A stretch of 64,000 bases of DNA from Luscinia megarhynchos (Eukaryota; Chordata; Aves; Passeriformes; Turdidae), in assembly GCA_034336665.1 (NCBI GenBank), contig CM067572.1, forward strand, positions 3,093,786-3,157,785, written 5' to 3'. Position 1 is the first letter of the stretch. Every line of letters begins with the position of its first letter. The notes under the pieces were generated by a model, which did no database searches, had not been told where the DNA came from, and saw nothing but the letters and a program-made list of their open reading frames with translations. Below are positions 47,701 through 56,675 of the stretch, piece by piece. The translations under genes and the position numbers were made by a program.

Positions 47701-50700
47701 ACAGTAATTTTATCTAAAAAACAGTGAGTGCTCTGAATCCCTAAACTCCCTATAAAAACTTGATTCTGCCTAGAAATGGGTGACTGCAATACAAGGCCAG
47801 CAGTGACAAGAGAAGCCTCCATCCAAACAGCAGATTTAATGAAAAGAGCTCCCCACCTCTGAGTGCAGGTGATCCCCCAACATGTTGGTTTCTTCTTCCT
47901 TTTGCTCCTGCTTTTTCCATTCGTGCTCTTCTGGGGCTTGGTCCTGCTCCTCCTCCAGGTGCTCAGGCTGCCCTGCCTGCTCCATTTCTTCCTCTTCAAG
48001 CTCCTTTTTGCGCTCTTCCTCCATCTGCTCTGCCCGCTGCTCCTCATCCTCTCCAGCTTCCTGCTGCTCCTGGATGTTCAGCTCCTTGGCATGGAAAGGC
48101 TCAGCCCTGTCCTGCTCCTGGTTATTTGTTTCTTCTCTCTCCCTTGGCTTCTCATTCTGCAAAACAGACACAGGATTATGTGTGTGCCACACATGTATGG
48201 GTTTCAGTTTCAAGAGAGGCAAGGACAGCCTTGGACCCTTTATGCCAGCCCAGAGCTGTTGTCAGGAGGCCCAAATGCCTGGTTTGGAATGAGCTCCTCC
48301 TGCCAAATGGGGTCATTACCTGTTGGTGGCTGCACAGCTACACAAGGTGTTGCACAGTTCCACCACTGAGTAAGTTAAGCCTCATTTTAGCTGAAGTGGA
48401 ATAAAAGCTCTTACAGCTCTACAAAGCCAGCTTTGTGTTTTAGAGACACAGTTTAGTGCTGGCTTTGGCAGAACTGGGTTCACAGCTGAACTCAAAGATC
48501 TTAAAGTTCTTTTCCAACCTAAATGATTCCATGATTTTTATTTCTTGTTGGTTCTGCTGGCCAAAAATTCTTGTAAAACAAAATCCCAACTGGTTTTTTC
48601 TAACTTCTAGGTTACATGTTTTCAGTTTGAACCTTGGTGTGTCAATTTTAAATTCACTGACCATCTGCCACTGAAACCTTATAAAATAAAAATTTCTTCA
48701 CAACTTCTGAAAGCTTTCTGTAACACTTCAGATAGCTAAAAAAAAATAGATTTTGAGCAACTTCTTAAAACAGCTGCCATAAATACACTTAAAACTGAAG
48801 TAGTCATGAGAAAAGATCAATACTCAACCATTAAACCACTCCTCACTGCTTTCCTGCAGAACTGACAAAGGTGCACAATGAAACACACACTCCTAGGAGA
48901 CGTTCTGCTGAATCAGAACCATTCCTGGGTGTCTGAGGCCCCTCACCTGCTGCTGCTGCTGCTCAGCCCCAGCTCCGTGCTGCTCTGGGGGGCGGCTCTG
49001 GGGGACGGGCCCCGCACCTCGGGCTGCTCATCCCCTCCTTCCACCCTCTCTGCATCCTGGAAACTTGGCATTTTCTTCAGTGTGTCCTTCAGCTGTTTGT
49101 ATTCCTCCACCTGAGTCTGAAGCCAACATGTTAACAAATTAATTTCTTAATCAAATGTAGTCACCTTGGAGTGAAGTTGCTGGTGGGACACGTGGTAGAA
49201 AACTTGGTATTTCAGGGAGGGGAAGGGATGGGAGCATTTAAAATAAAATTTTTTCCTCCAAAAAGATGACACTGATCCATCAGGATCTTTTCAAAGAGCA
49301 CATGCATACAAAGTGTATTAAAAACATCTCTGTGGGACAAAGAAGAGGAGTTGTTTTATTCATGCCAAGCAGAAGTCTCAGAAGGGGGTGATGCAGCTTT
49401 CCTGGCAGCAAGGGAAGTCGAGAGCACCACAACTTCTCCTTAGCTGGTAGAAAGAAGTGCAGTTCTTTCAGAAACAGAAGTTTTAAAGTACATCTACATG
49501 ACTTGAAAATGCCAAGTCCTCAACATTTAGACAGGTGTTAGACAAGACAACAGCCAGCATATGGAACTGAGGCAAAGAAAGTCACAGTGGTGAAGAGCAA
49601 GGGGAAAAACAGAAGGGAAAGAAAGAAAAGAAGTAGAAGGAAAATGGAAATTTCTAAAGGCTTCCTGAAATGCAACAGTAAAATGTTGAAATTTGATTTG
49701 CTGATTAACTTTGGACAGGATCAGGAAGCTTTAAAGAAAATGCAGCAGGGTTGGTATCCCAATCCCTGGCTCTGCAGCAGCAAGATTTCCAATTCAAGTG
49801 GATTTTTTGGGGTGGGCAGGGTGGATAAAAGCTGACCAGCTGCATACCCAACAGGTGCCACACCTGAGAGTTTCCCTGCTGCTCCAGGGGAGGTGTGGAT
49901 GTGTTTAAGAACCTCCACAGCCTATGGACCCCTAAACCAGAATGGCCTAAAGGGAAAGCAGAGTGCACAGTGATTACTCCTGTCAGTCCAGGGGGAGGCT
50001 TCTGCTCTCTGATTAACTGCTGGAGAGGACAAACTGCAGAGGAAAAAGGAGTATTTACTGAACATAAAACTCAGGTCTCTGATTTTGTCTCCACTTGGTG
50101 ACCATGCAGAGACATGAACACACTGGGAGCTGCTGGAATGAGTCCAGAGGAGGCCAGGGAGAGCTCAGAGCCCCTTCCAGTGCCCAAACAGGCTCCAGGA
50201 GAGCTGGAGAGGGACTGGGGACAAGGGATGGAGGGACAGGACACAGGGAATGGCTTTGAGCTGAAGGAGGGAAGGTTTAGATTTGATATTGAGAATAAAT
50301 TCTTTACTCTAAGGGTGGTGCCACAGGCTGCCCAGAGATGTTGTGGACTCCCCACCCCTGGCAGTGTCCAAGGCCAGGCTGGAGAGGGCTGGGAGCAACC
50401 TGGGATAGTGGAAGGTGTCCCTGCCCATGGCAGGGAGTGGGACTGGATGGGCTTTAAGGTCCCTTCCAACCCAAACCATTCCATGGTATTTAAACAGTGC
50501 CCAGATCAGAATTCAAGTGTTCTGTTCTACTGCAGAGTCACTAAATTGAACATTCTGATTCAAGGCCACAGCTTAAAGGTGCTGATACTGGCAGAAAGCA
50601 GGGTTTATTAAAATATATAATTAATCTCCCTGGCTGGAGAAGAGCACAAAGACTAAAACACTTTAAAGGTTCAGTTAGTGCAGCATTGACTGCTGGTGTT

Positions 50701-53700
50701 CAATGTCTAGAATACACCTAGAAATAGAGGGATCATTTATAGAGCTGAAAAGAATCCCTTGGGGACCTTCTGCAGCTGGTTTGCAGGAGAAACTGCACAA
50801 AAGTGTGAAATACCCTCTGTTCTCAAGGCATGTGCAAGACCCTTCTCTGGAGGGTCCCCACAGGACAAATGTCACACCCTGACTGCAGACAGAGAGGCTT
50901 TGTGTGACACAGGCTTGCTAATTAAAGAGCTGAATCACAGCCAGGAGTGTGGGGAGCTTCCCTTTGGGTTTGGTGAACCTTAAATCAGCCCTTCCACGTG
51001 GCCATGTGGAATTTCAGATGTTATCAGCACATACCACACAGCAAATGTGGCCAGTGGGAGAAGAGCTCAAAATTAGCTGCCAGTGTGGTTTAGTACTGCA
51101 GATTATGATTCTTCAGATATTCAGTCTATGAGTGGCCTCCCTGATCTTTCCCTGTTTTTTTAATGTCTACACATATTGACAGGCACAACAAGCAGAACTG
51201 GGGAAAAAAATAAAAGATTCAATGCTTTTCATGCTGCTAACGATTTTGTGGACTGTGAAAATGCCTAAATGAAGAAAATCAGTCAGGAATAAAAATAACT
51301 TCCCACTGCCTCATTGCCTTTCCCTCTGATCTTTCACCAAAAGTCTTCTTCTGCTCCAACATCACTCCCACCTTCAGATTCCCTGTGGTCCCCACAGCTT
51401 GCACTGGCACAGCTGACTGAGCCTGCAACAGTTTGTGCTTCATGGATAGTTCACTTGAAAATGACATTTAAGAAACTTAATTCTACTGGCTCTTCTAAGA
51501 ACTAATTAGAGTTCCACCTGGAGTTTTCACACCTCCATGCACATCTCCATCTCTGCTCTGCTGCTGCACTGATCTGTACTGCCCAGAGCAGCTGGGGCTG
51601 CCCAGGATCCCTGGCAGTGTCCAGGGCCAGGCTGGATGGGGCTTGGAGCAGCCTGGGACAGTGGAAGGGGCAGGGGGTGACACTGGAGGAGCTTTTTCCA
51701 AACCACTCTGGAATCCCATGAAAGCCTCACCACCCTTCTAGTCACACACAAGAAGAGATTTTTGGACCAGCATCCAGGTCTAAGAGATCCACTGCAGGTG
51801 AGAGTGCAGGACGCTGACAGCAGCTCCACCAGAGAGGACAGGGACAGGAAGGCACTGACAGCTCCCAGGGAAGCAGGCTCTCCTGACAACACATGCACTG
51901 CTGGGCTGGCCCCAGCTCTGCTCCCTGAGCCCTGGGAGCTGCTGCAGCCCCTCTGTGCCATGCACTGCTGGCACCCCCAAACAAAGGCACATGCAGCCCT
52001 GCAGCCAGCCAGGCCAGGAGAGAACTGGGAGACAGAACTGGGAAGCTGAGAGCTGGCAGGAGCTGCCTTCCTTCTGACCTGAGCAGCAGCTAGTGCACTC
52101 TTGTGGTCTTCCAATGTCACCACAAGCTCGTTGTGCTGGGACAGCAAGTTCTTATGCTGTTGCTACACAAAAAGAAGAACACCACATGTTTCACATAAAG
52201 TTCATTCTAAAGATCAGTTAGGGTGGCAGGGGGGTTTGAACTAGGAAGATAATTCAATTTATTTTGAAAAGGAAATCCTTAGCTGGAATGACAGCACTTA
52301 TTTATTTCACGTGGAATGCATATTCAAAAAGGCAGAGGAAGCAAACACACCAGGGAAGGCAATTTGGGAGGCCAGGATTTGTGTAACTAAAATAAAATTA
52401 AAAGTAGGGGCAGATGCTGATGAACATTAAAAAAAAAAAAACACCAGAACTGGGAAACATTAGGCATTGAGTTTTGCCAAAACCCAATTTTTGAACTTGT
52501 AAAACCAAATTCTGATTTCTATACTAAATAATTTTTTAGTTTTGTTTTTGTTTGGTTTTTTTTTGTTTTTATGGGCATATAGCTGAAGTGCAGGTGACCA
52601 AAGACAAATCCAGTTCAGTCTATTCCTCTCCTTTTTCCCACATAACAGAAACTGCAAGTCTACAGCACAGCCTGCTTTGGGCTTGGGAAAACTTGGGAAA
52701 ATTTATTCCCAATGATCTTGCAAGTTCTTCTCAGGGCAAAGCCTACCTTGACATCCTGCAGCTGGGTGTGAATGTCTTGGTGAGCTTTTCTCAGCTGCTT
52801 GTTCTCCTCCCGTAAGTTATACAGGGATTCTGTTACAAAGAAATAAAAGAAATACAGAGTTTAAACCTGGCTGGATTTATAACACCAGCCTAAGCACCAA
52901 AATGAAAACTATAACAGAATCCACACAAAATCCCACAGGAGTCCCACAGGAGGTAGAATAATTGTAAGGTTTGTTTTTCTTACCTCTCTCCCCAACCCTA
53001 TTAAAAGCTTTCCATTTTCAAGCAGAAAAATTGTAACATTTGGTGAAATATTCTATCAGTGCACCCAACCTGCACCTGGAATTCTGCATCACTGCTCCTG
53101 CTGGGTGCTGCAGATGGCAAAATTCCCTATGGAAATCTGAACCCTGGAAAGGCAGAGAGGAAGGCACCCTCCTCTCTTTCCCCACATCACAGCTGGTGAG
53201 TGAGAATTTTCTGTCACAGGACCCAGCTATTGCTTTGGAAGGGACACCCAGATGGCTCCAAAAGCTTCAGGAATCAGGGACAGAGCCTTCTATTCCCACT
53301 TTTTACATGATGTTGATGAGGAGCCAACAAACAACCTCTGCCTGCAGTGCAGACAAAGCTGCAAACTGCTCCAAGAACCAACCCCTGAGTTAGGGACAGG
53401 GGGCAGAAAAGGCTCTGAAGGACACAGCCCCATCCTTTTGTTCTTGGAACTGTGTAATGAGGATGGGAGAGGCCTGAAACCTGCCCAGAATCTCGAACAG
53501 GAAAGTGGATACCAAGAGTAAAAACTGAATTCCTCACCCAAGTGTACAGGGGCAACATGCTCCAGAGGAGCTGGTACATACAGGGAAAAAGGGAATATAA
53601 AATGTAAATAAAGTCACTTCAGGAAGAGGGACAATTACATCTCTGCTAGCAGTGGCACATATTCTTAGATTGCCTTTCAGTTACCAAAGAGAAGAGACAA

Positions 53701-56675
53701 ACCTTCTTTTTCCAGGTTTATATCAGTCTTAGAATTAAAAATTAAAGACTGACTCAACAACCTCTGACACTTAACAGGCTTTTAAGTGGATTTTTTGCTA
53801 TTTCTGTAACCCAGACAGAAACACAAAGTACATATGAACAGATTTCAGAGAGAGGCCTCAGAAAATCATCAATAAATGGAACTTGTCAGGAGACAGAAGA
53901 TGCATGAACGACCTGTGAGTGAGAACAGAGAAAATGCCTCTCTCACACCATACAAAACACAATGCCAAACACCCAATCTCATGTGGGCAGCCAGACACAG
54001 GTTAAATTTACCCTTCAGCTTGGAGATCTCCTGCTCCTTTTCCTGCTGCAGCTGTAGGTATCTCTCCTTGTGATCACTGAATGTCCTGCTAAACTCCTCT
54101 CCCTGCTTTCGGTGATCTTCCTCAAGGTCAGCGTGCTGCTTCTTCAGCTCTTCGTGTTGACTCTGCAAATACCAAGTTGGGACACTGGAGCAGCTCTGTA
54201 TCTGCAGATCTGGCTAATATTGTCCTTGGCAATTTGTTTGATGAATAGGAAGCATTCATAACAGGAAGGTTATTATTCAAAGCATGCACATTGCAGCTCC
54301 TTCCAAGCACAAAATGATCTCTGTGATGAGCAGGCTCCTGTCCCAGGGCTGTGTCACCTCACCCCAGAGCTGCACTGTCCCCCTGGGAGCTGCTGAATGT
54401 GTCTCAGAAAACCCCTACGTGCTGAACTACATGAGGGCTGATAAGTCAGCATTCCCTACAAGTAATTGCATCTGATAAGTTTAAATTACCCACTGGAAAG
54501 CCTGACTAGGAAAAACTGCAGGAAACCATCTTTGTCCACAGCCTGACACCCTGCAGTGGTGCCCCCAGTTCCCCAGGTCTGCTGCCCCAGTCACCCACCT
54601 TCAGCATCTGGTGCTGCACGCTCAGAGCACTGTATCTGCTGTTGGAGTCTTGCTGGAAAACAAAAGCACTGGTGTGAAACCCCCTGGCACTGCCCTGAGC
54701 TCTGCACATGCAGCTCTGGCCCTCACAGCCAAGGGGTGCAGCTGCCCAGGACACAAACCCATCTCTGCCCTGGCTTTGGGCAGAGCAAGCTCCCACACTC
54801 TGCACCTATGCAGCAACAACTGATTTGAACTCCTGCTCCTCAGCTCCCAAACTGCTCCCCAGTTTCAACATGAAATAGCCATAAAATCCTAATTTACTTG
54901 CTTTATAAAGAGTTCTCTACAGGTCTCTGGGTCCTCTGCCAGATAGAGCTTTCCTTCTGGCACTTGGTATATAAAACAAAGTTTCTTGATGTTTTTATGC
55001 TTTCCAGTTCAAAGCCCATGTGCTAGAAAGCTGTCACTGTCCTCTTCCCTGGGGGCTAAGCTACAAAAAGATTTCTAACACCTTCTTATTCCCCTTTCCC
55101 CTTAAATAAAACAGCATTACATTTGAACTACCATAATATAAACAGGGGATTATTTTCTAAATTAATTTTTCTGGAGAGGTATTAGCATCTCCCACTATAG
55201 CTCAAATAATTAGGAATTGGAGAGCACTTATGAATGCAGAGTAGAACTGGGATAAGTGAGAGCTCTTTCAATTAGTATTTTGCAAGATCTCTTCCTTTGA
55301 ACAGTCATAATTGCAAAGTATTTCCTTTTCCTTGCAACTCAAATAGCATCAGCTATTAAAAACTTGTACTAGGAATGATGACTTACCCTTCCTTTATTTA
55401 GTGTTTCCTGTGCTTCTAGTTTATAAACAAGAAAATCTGCAACATAAAAGGGAAAGTACTGATGAAAAAAAAATCACCAGAAAGATGAGAATCTGTGCTT
55501 GAATAACTTGACTGTTGAGTACATAAATTCTCTTTAAGAGCTGAACATTCATGCAGAAACAATTTTCAAAGAATCATAAAAAAAAAGAAAAAAAAAGGAA
55601 AACAACCTATGGAGAATTTGACAAAATGCACAAATTTTAAAATGCACAAACTTTAAAAAGTTTCATAAAATATTTTCCCTTACAGGTTTCATACAGTAGT
55701 GAGAGATGCAGAGTTCAGGCTCAATTCTACAGACAGGTAATTAAATCTGACACATGAACTCTCTCAGCAGAAGCCCAATAGCATCATTCAAAAGGAAAAG
55801 GGCATTTACAAATTGTGTATTCTTGGAAATAATAAAACATTTCCTCATTTACTTCTCAACCTCTGTTTGCAGGGTTTGAAAAGGTGTCTCCCCCTCGGGC
55901 AGCAGCAGGACCATTCTACACTAGATGGCACCAGAAACCCACCGAGACCTGCACGGTGAGAATCATCTCTTACTCCCTGTCACTTTGCTAAAGGCATTTT
56001 TTAATCCAGCAGCTGAGTCCTCAGTTTAAGGAAGAACAGAGGCTCTACCCTGAAAATTGCAGTGAATTTAGAGGCTGAGGAAACTCAGAGGATTAAATGA
56101 ACTTCCACAGAGGGCACACAGAGGTGTAAGAAATACAATTTGTGTTTGCCTCACACACACCAAGAATTTAGTTTTAATCAGGAAAAGGTGTTTAAGCATG
56201 TGCTCACCCTAAAGCACACGTAAAACTATTGATTCCAAGTTTAATTTCCAGTTGATGGAATGCAGGAAAAGATGCCATGGTTTTGGTACAAGTTTTGAAT
56301 TTCTGGCATGCCCATACCCCACCTGCATGTTGGGTTTGTTACATACATGGATACAAACATATTCTCTGTGTTTATTACTCCATATTGCAGTCATTTGTAA
56401 ATAGTGTTAAAAAGATGACTGCTTTTAAAAAGATCCAATTTAAAAAGATTAAATAAAAAAGAAAACTAGAAAGAGCAGCACAGCCCTGCCAAGTGGATCC
56501 TAATATATTACCCAAGTTCATTTAAAACTGAAGAAAAACTATTTGAAATTACTTTCTATTATAATCAGGTTAAATGTCAAAGTGAAAAATACATTTTTAC
56601 CTTCTTTTGCTTTCTTATGTTCCAGCCTTTCCTTTTGCAATGACTTTTCTAATCTTGACCGGTGCTCATAGACAA
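41552..56675 (-). CDS. GOLIM4: GOLIM4, Golgi integral membrane protein 4 (GPP130), exons 3' of the anchor
   Basis: Fifteen exons encode about 621 residues, matching human GOLIM4 from about residue 65 to the end (human length about 696). GPP130 is a type II protein that cycles between cis-Golgi and endosomes. It carries cargo on the endosome-to-Golgi route and is sent to lysosomes when Golgi manganese rises. Order: lumenal coiled coil (YEHRSRLEKSLQKERLEHKK to LVVTLEDHKSALAAAQ), a Gln/Glu-rich middle, then an acidic tail ending KTRRRGEM. Match to the human protein is close in the coiled coil and at motifs such as NPADDPNNQGEDEFEEAEQ. The cytoplasmic tail and membrane anchor were not found in 56676-64000 and presumably lie to the right. 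Every exon join keeps frame except after 48947-49116, where one base seems missing. Confidence 0.95.
42023..42103 (-). CDS. GOLIM4: GOLIM4 exon, VQEDLTEEKK segment
   Basis: An 81-base phase-0 exon of 27 codons, VQEDLTEEKKRELEHNAEEP then YGENEEN. The splice sites are TTTGCAG|GTG and GAGAAT|GTGAGT. It is nearly identical to the human segment and part of the acidic lumenal tail. Confidence 0.95.
43509..43577 (-). CDS. GOLIM4: GOLIM4 exon, MAGNPDQQED segment
   Basis: A 69-base phase-0 exon of 23 codons, MAGNPDQQEDNVDEQYQEEG then EEE. Acceptor TTTGTGCAG|ATG and donor GAGGAG|GTAAGA. The start matches the human junction HLV|MAGNP, which decides the donor of the preceding exon. Confidence 0.93.
43994..44161 (-). 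CDS. GOLIM4: GOLIM4 exon, NPADDPNNQGEDEFEEAEQ segment
   Basis: A 168-base exon of 56 codons, from KAAMEDVNPADDPNNQGEDE to MEEHLV. The acceptor is a NAGNAG (ACAGAAG|GCA), so the leading Lys may be optional. Two donors compete: GTG|GTGGGT (phase 0, used here because it gives HLV-MAGNP as in human) and GG|GTAAAG four bases further on, which would break the frame. Confidence 0.92.
45255..45367 (-). CDS. GOLIM4: GOLIM4 exon, YEHDNQHQDEGEDDDQ segment
   Basis: A 113-base exon entering in phase 1 (G|CT) and leaving in phase 0. It encodes AYEHDNQHQDEGEDDDQNNA and a Gln/Glu-rich remainder ending QQADES. Acceptor ATTCTTCAG|CTT and donor GAATCA|GTAAGT. The start matches human AYERDNQHQDE. The rest is diverged, as expected for a low-complexity acidic segment. 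Confidence 0.92.
45535..45660 (+). mobile_element. CR1 LINE 3' fragment in a GOLIM4 intron
   Basis: The sequence GGCTGGGTTGGATGGGGCAC leads to the 3' signature CCTTCCAACCCAAACAATTC and then CACGATTCTGTAA. It is antisense to GOLIM4. Confidence 0.85.
45955..46034 (-). CDS. GOLIM4: GOLIM4 exon, QQAHYDNMDQDIVQGEEEQG segment
   Basis: An 80-base exon entering in phase 2 and leaving in phase 1. It encodes QQAHYDNMDQDIVQGEEEQG then IQEEEG, very close to human. Acceptor GTTCTCAG|C and donor AAGGAG|GTAAGA. Confidence 0.95.
46460..46686 (-). CDS. GOLIM4: GOLIM4 exon, Gln-rich coiled segment
   Basis: A 227-base exon starting in phase 0 with VMPTKRQKAAYEQQLEQQHL, then Gln/Leu/Glu/Arg-rich sequence including ESLHQQRLREQLLRQQQLQE. 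It ends in phase 2 at CACCACAG|GTTCAA, a weak donor but the only one fitting the next exon. The opposite strand is open for over 100 codons as a Leu-rich mirror, which is not a gene. Confidence 0.92.
47857..48156 (-). CDS. GOLIM4: GOLIM4 exon, Glu/Gln-rich central segment
   Basis: A 300-base phase-0 exon of 100 codons from NEKPREREETNNQEQDRAEP to NMLGDHLHSE. It contains KKELEEEEMEQAGQPEHLEE, matching the human ALEEEEMEQVGQAEHLEEEH region. Acceptor GTTTTGCAG|AAT and donor TCAGAG|GTGGGG. It requires the previous exon to end in phase 0, and that exon as given does not. Confidence 0.92.
48445..48540 (+). mobile_element. Degraded CR1 LINE 3' end in a GOLIM4 intron
   Basis: TCTTTTCCAACCTAAATGATTCCATGATT is split here only by description: TTTTCCAACCTAAATGATTC is followed by CATGATTTTTA, a decayed CR1 3' end. 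It is antisense to GOLIM4. Confidence 0.6.
48947..49116 (-). CDS. GOLIM4: GOLIM4 exon with an apparent one-base frame break
   Basis: Acceptor TTGGCTTCAG|ACT opens in phase 0 with TQVEEYKQLKDTLKKMPSFQ, matching human TQVAEYKQLKDTLNRIPS. The strong donor is CAGCAG|GTGAGG. The length of 170 bases leaves phase 2, but the next exon needs phase 0. In the shifted frame the 3' part reads GAEQQQQQ and joins NEKPRE well, with Q-rich composition like its neighbours. The unshifted frame ends in a Ser run. The switch must lie in the GC-rich part (about 48965-49035), which has G/C runs of 4-6. Either one base is missing in the assembly or a different donor (for example GAG|GTGCGG) is used. Confidence 0.9.
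50112..50494 (+). mobile_element. CR1 LINE 3' fragment, about 380 bp
   Basis: This long CR1 3' part contains GGGTGGTGCCACAGGCTGCC and GGGACTGGATGGGCTTTAAG, and ends CCCTTCCAACCCAAACCATT CCATGG. It is antisense to GOLIM4, inside an intron. Confidence 0.9.
51585..51722 (+). mobile_element. CR1 LINE 3' fragment
   Basis: The CR1 body CCAGGGCCAGGCTGGATGGG and GCCTGGGACAGTGGAAGGGG is followed by a decayed 3' end (TTTTTCCAAACCACTCTGGA). It is antisense to GOLIM4, inside an intron. Confidence 0.85.
52079..52162 (-). CDS. GOLIM4: GOLIM4 exon, coiled-coil segment LVVTLEDHKSALAAAQ
   Basis: An 84-base phase-0 exon of 28 codons, QQHKNLLSQHNELVVTLEDH then KSALAAAQ. Acceptor TTTTTGTGTAG|CAACAG|CAT has a second AG six bases in, so QQ may be skipped in some transcripts. 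The first acceptor gives the human sequence. Donor GCTCAG|GTCAGA. Confidence 0.95.
52747..52829 (-). CDS. GOLIM4: GOLIM4 exon, coiled-coil segment REENKQLRKAHQDIHTQLQD
   Basis: An 83-base exon entering in phase 1 (G|AA) and encoding SLYNLREENKQLRKAHQDIH then TQLQDVK. Acceptor TTTGTAACAG|AA and donor GTCAAG|GTAGGC. It is nearly identical to the human coiled coil. Confidence 0.95.
54012..54162 (-). CDS. GOLIM4: GOLIM4 exon, coiled-coil segment SQHEELKKQHADLEEDHRKQ
   Basis: A 151-base exon from SQHEELKKQHADLEEDHRKQ through EEFSRTFSDHKERYLQLQQE to ISKLK, leaving in phase 1. Acceptor GTATTTGCAG|AGT and donor GAAGG|GTAAAT. The heptad pattern of the lumenal coiled coil is clear. Confidence 0.96.
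54599..54652 (-). CDS. GOLIM4: GOLIM4 exon, QDSNSRYSALSVQHQMLK
   Basis: A 54-base phase-0 exon of 18 codons identical to the human segment as I recall it. Acceptor TTGTTTTCCAG|CAA and donor CTGAAG|GTGGGT. Confidence 0.96.
55387..55436 (-). CDS. GOLIM4: GOLIM4 exon, DFLVYKLEAQETLNKGR
   Basis: A 50-base exon entering in phase 1 and leaving in phase 0, encoding (D)FLVYKLEAQETLNKGR. Acceptor TTATGTTGCAG|AT and donor GGAAGG|GTAAGT. Confidence 0.96.
56601..56675 (-). CDS. GOLIM4: GOLIM4 exon, first one found in the window
   Basis: A 75-base exon encoding (V)VYEHRSRLEKSLQKERLEH then KKAKE, the start of the lumenal coiled coil. Acceptor CTCTTTTCAG|TT enters in phase 1 and donor AAGAAG|GTAAAA leaves in phase 1. 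The preceding exon should encode the membrane anchor side (human LSAQLQ at the join) and was not found to the right. Confidence 0.96.

Noticed and set aside
47863..48369. Leu-rich plus-strand open frame of 168 codons that looks like a membrane protein
   Set aside because: It is the mirror of the Glu/Gln-rich GOLIM4 exon on the minus strand, since reversed CAG/GAG codons read as Leu.
51527..52147. A 206-codon minus-strand open frame starting in GOLIM4 coding sequence
   Set aside because: Only the first part is the real exon (52079-52162). The rest is read-through into the intron and a CR1 fragment.
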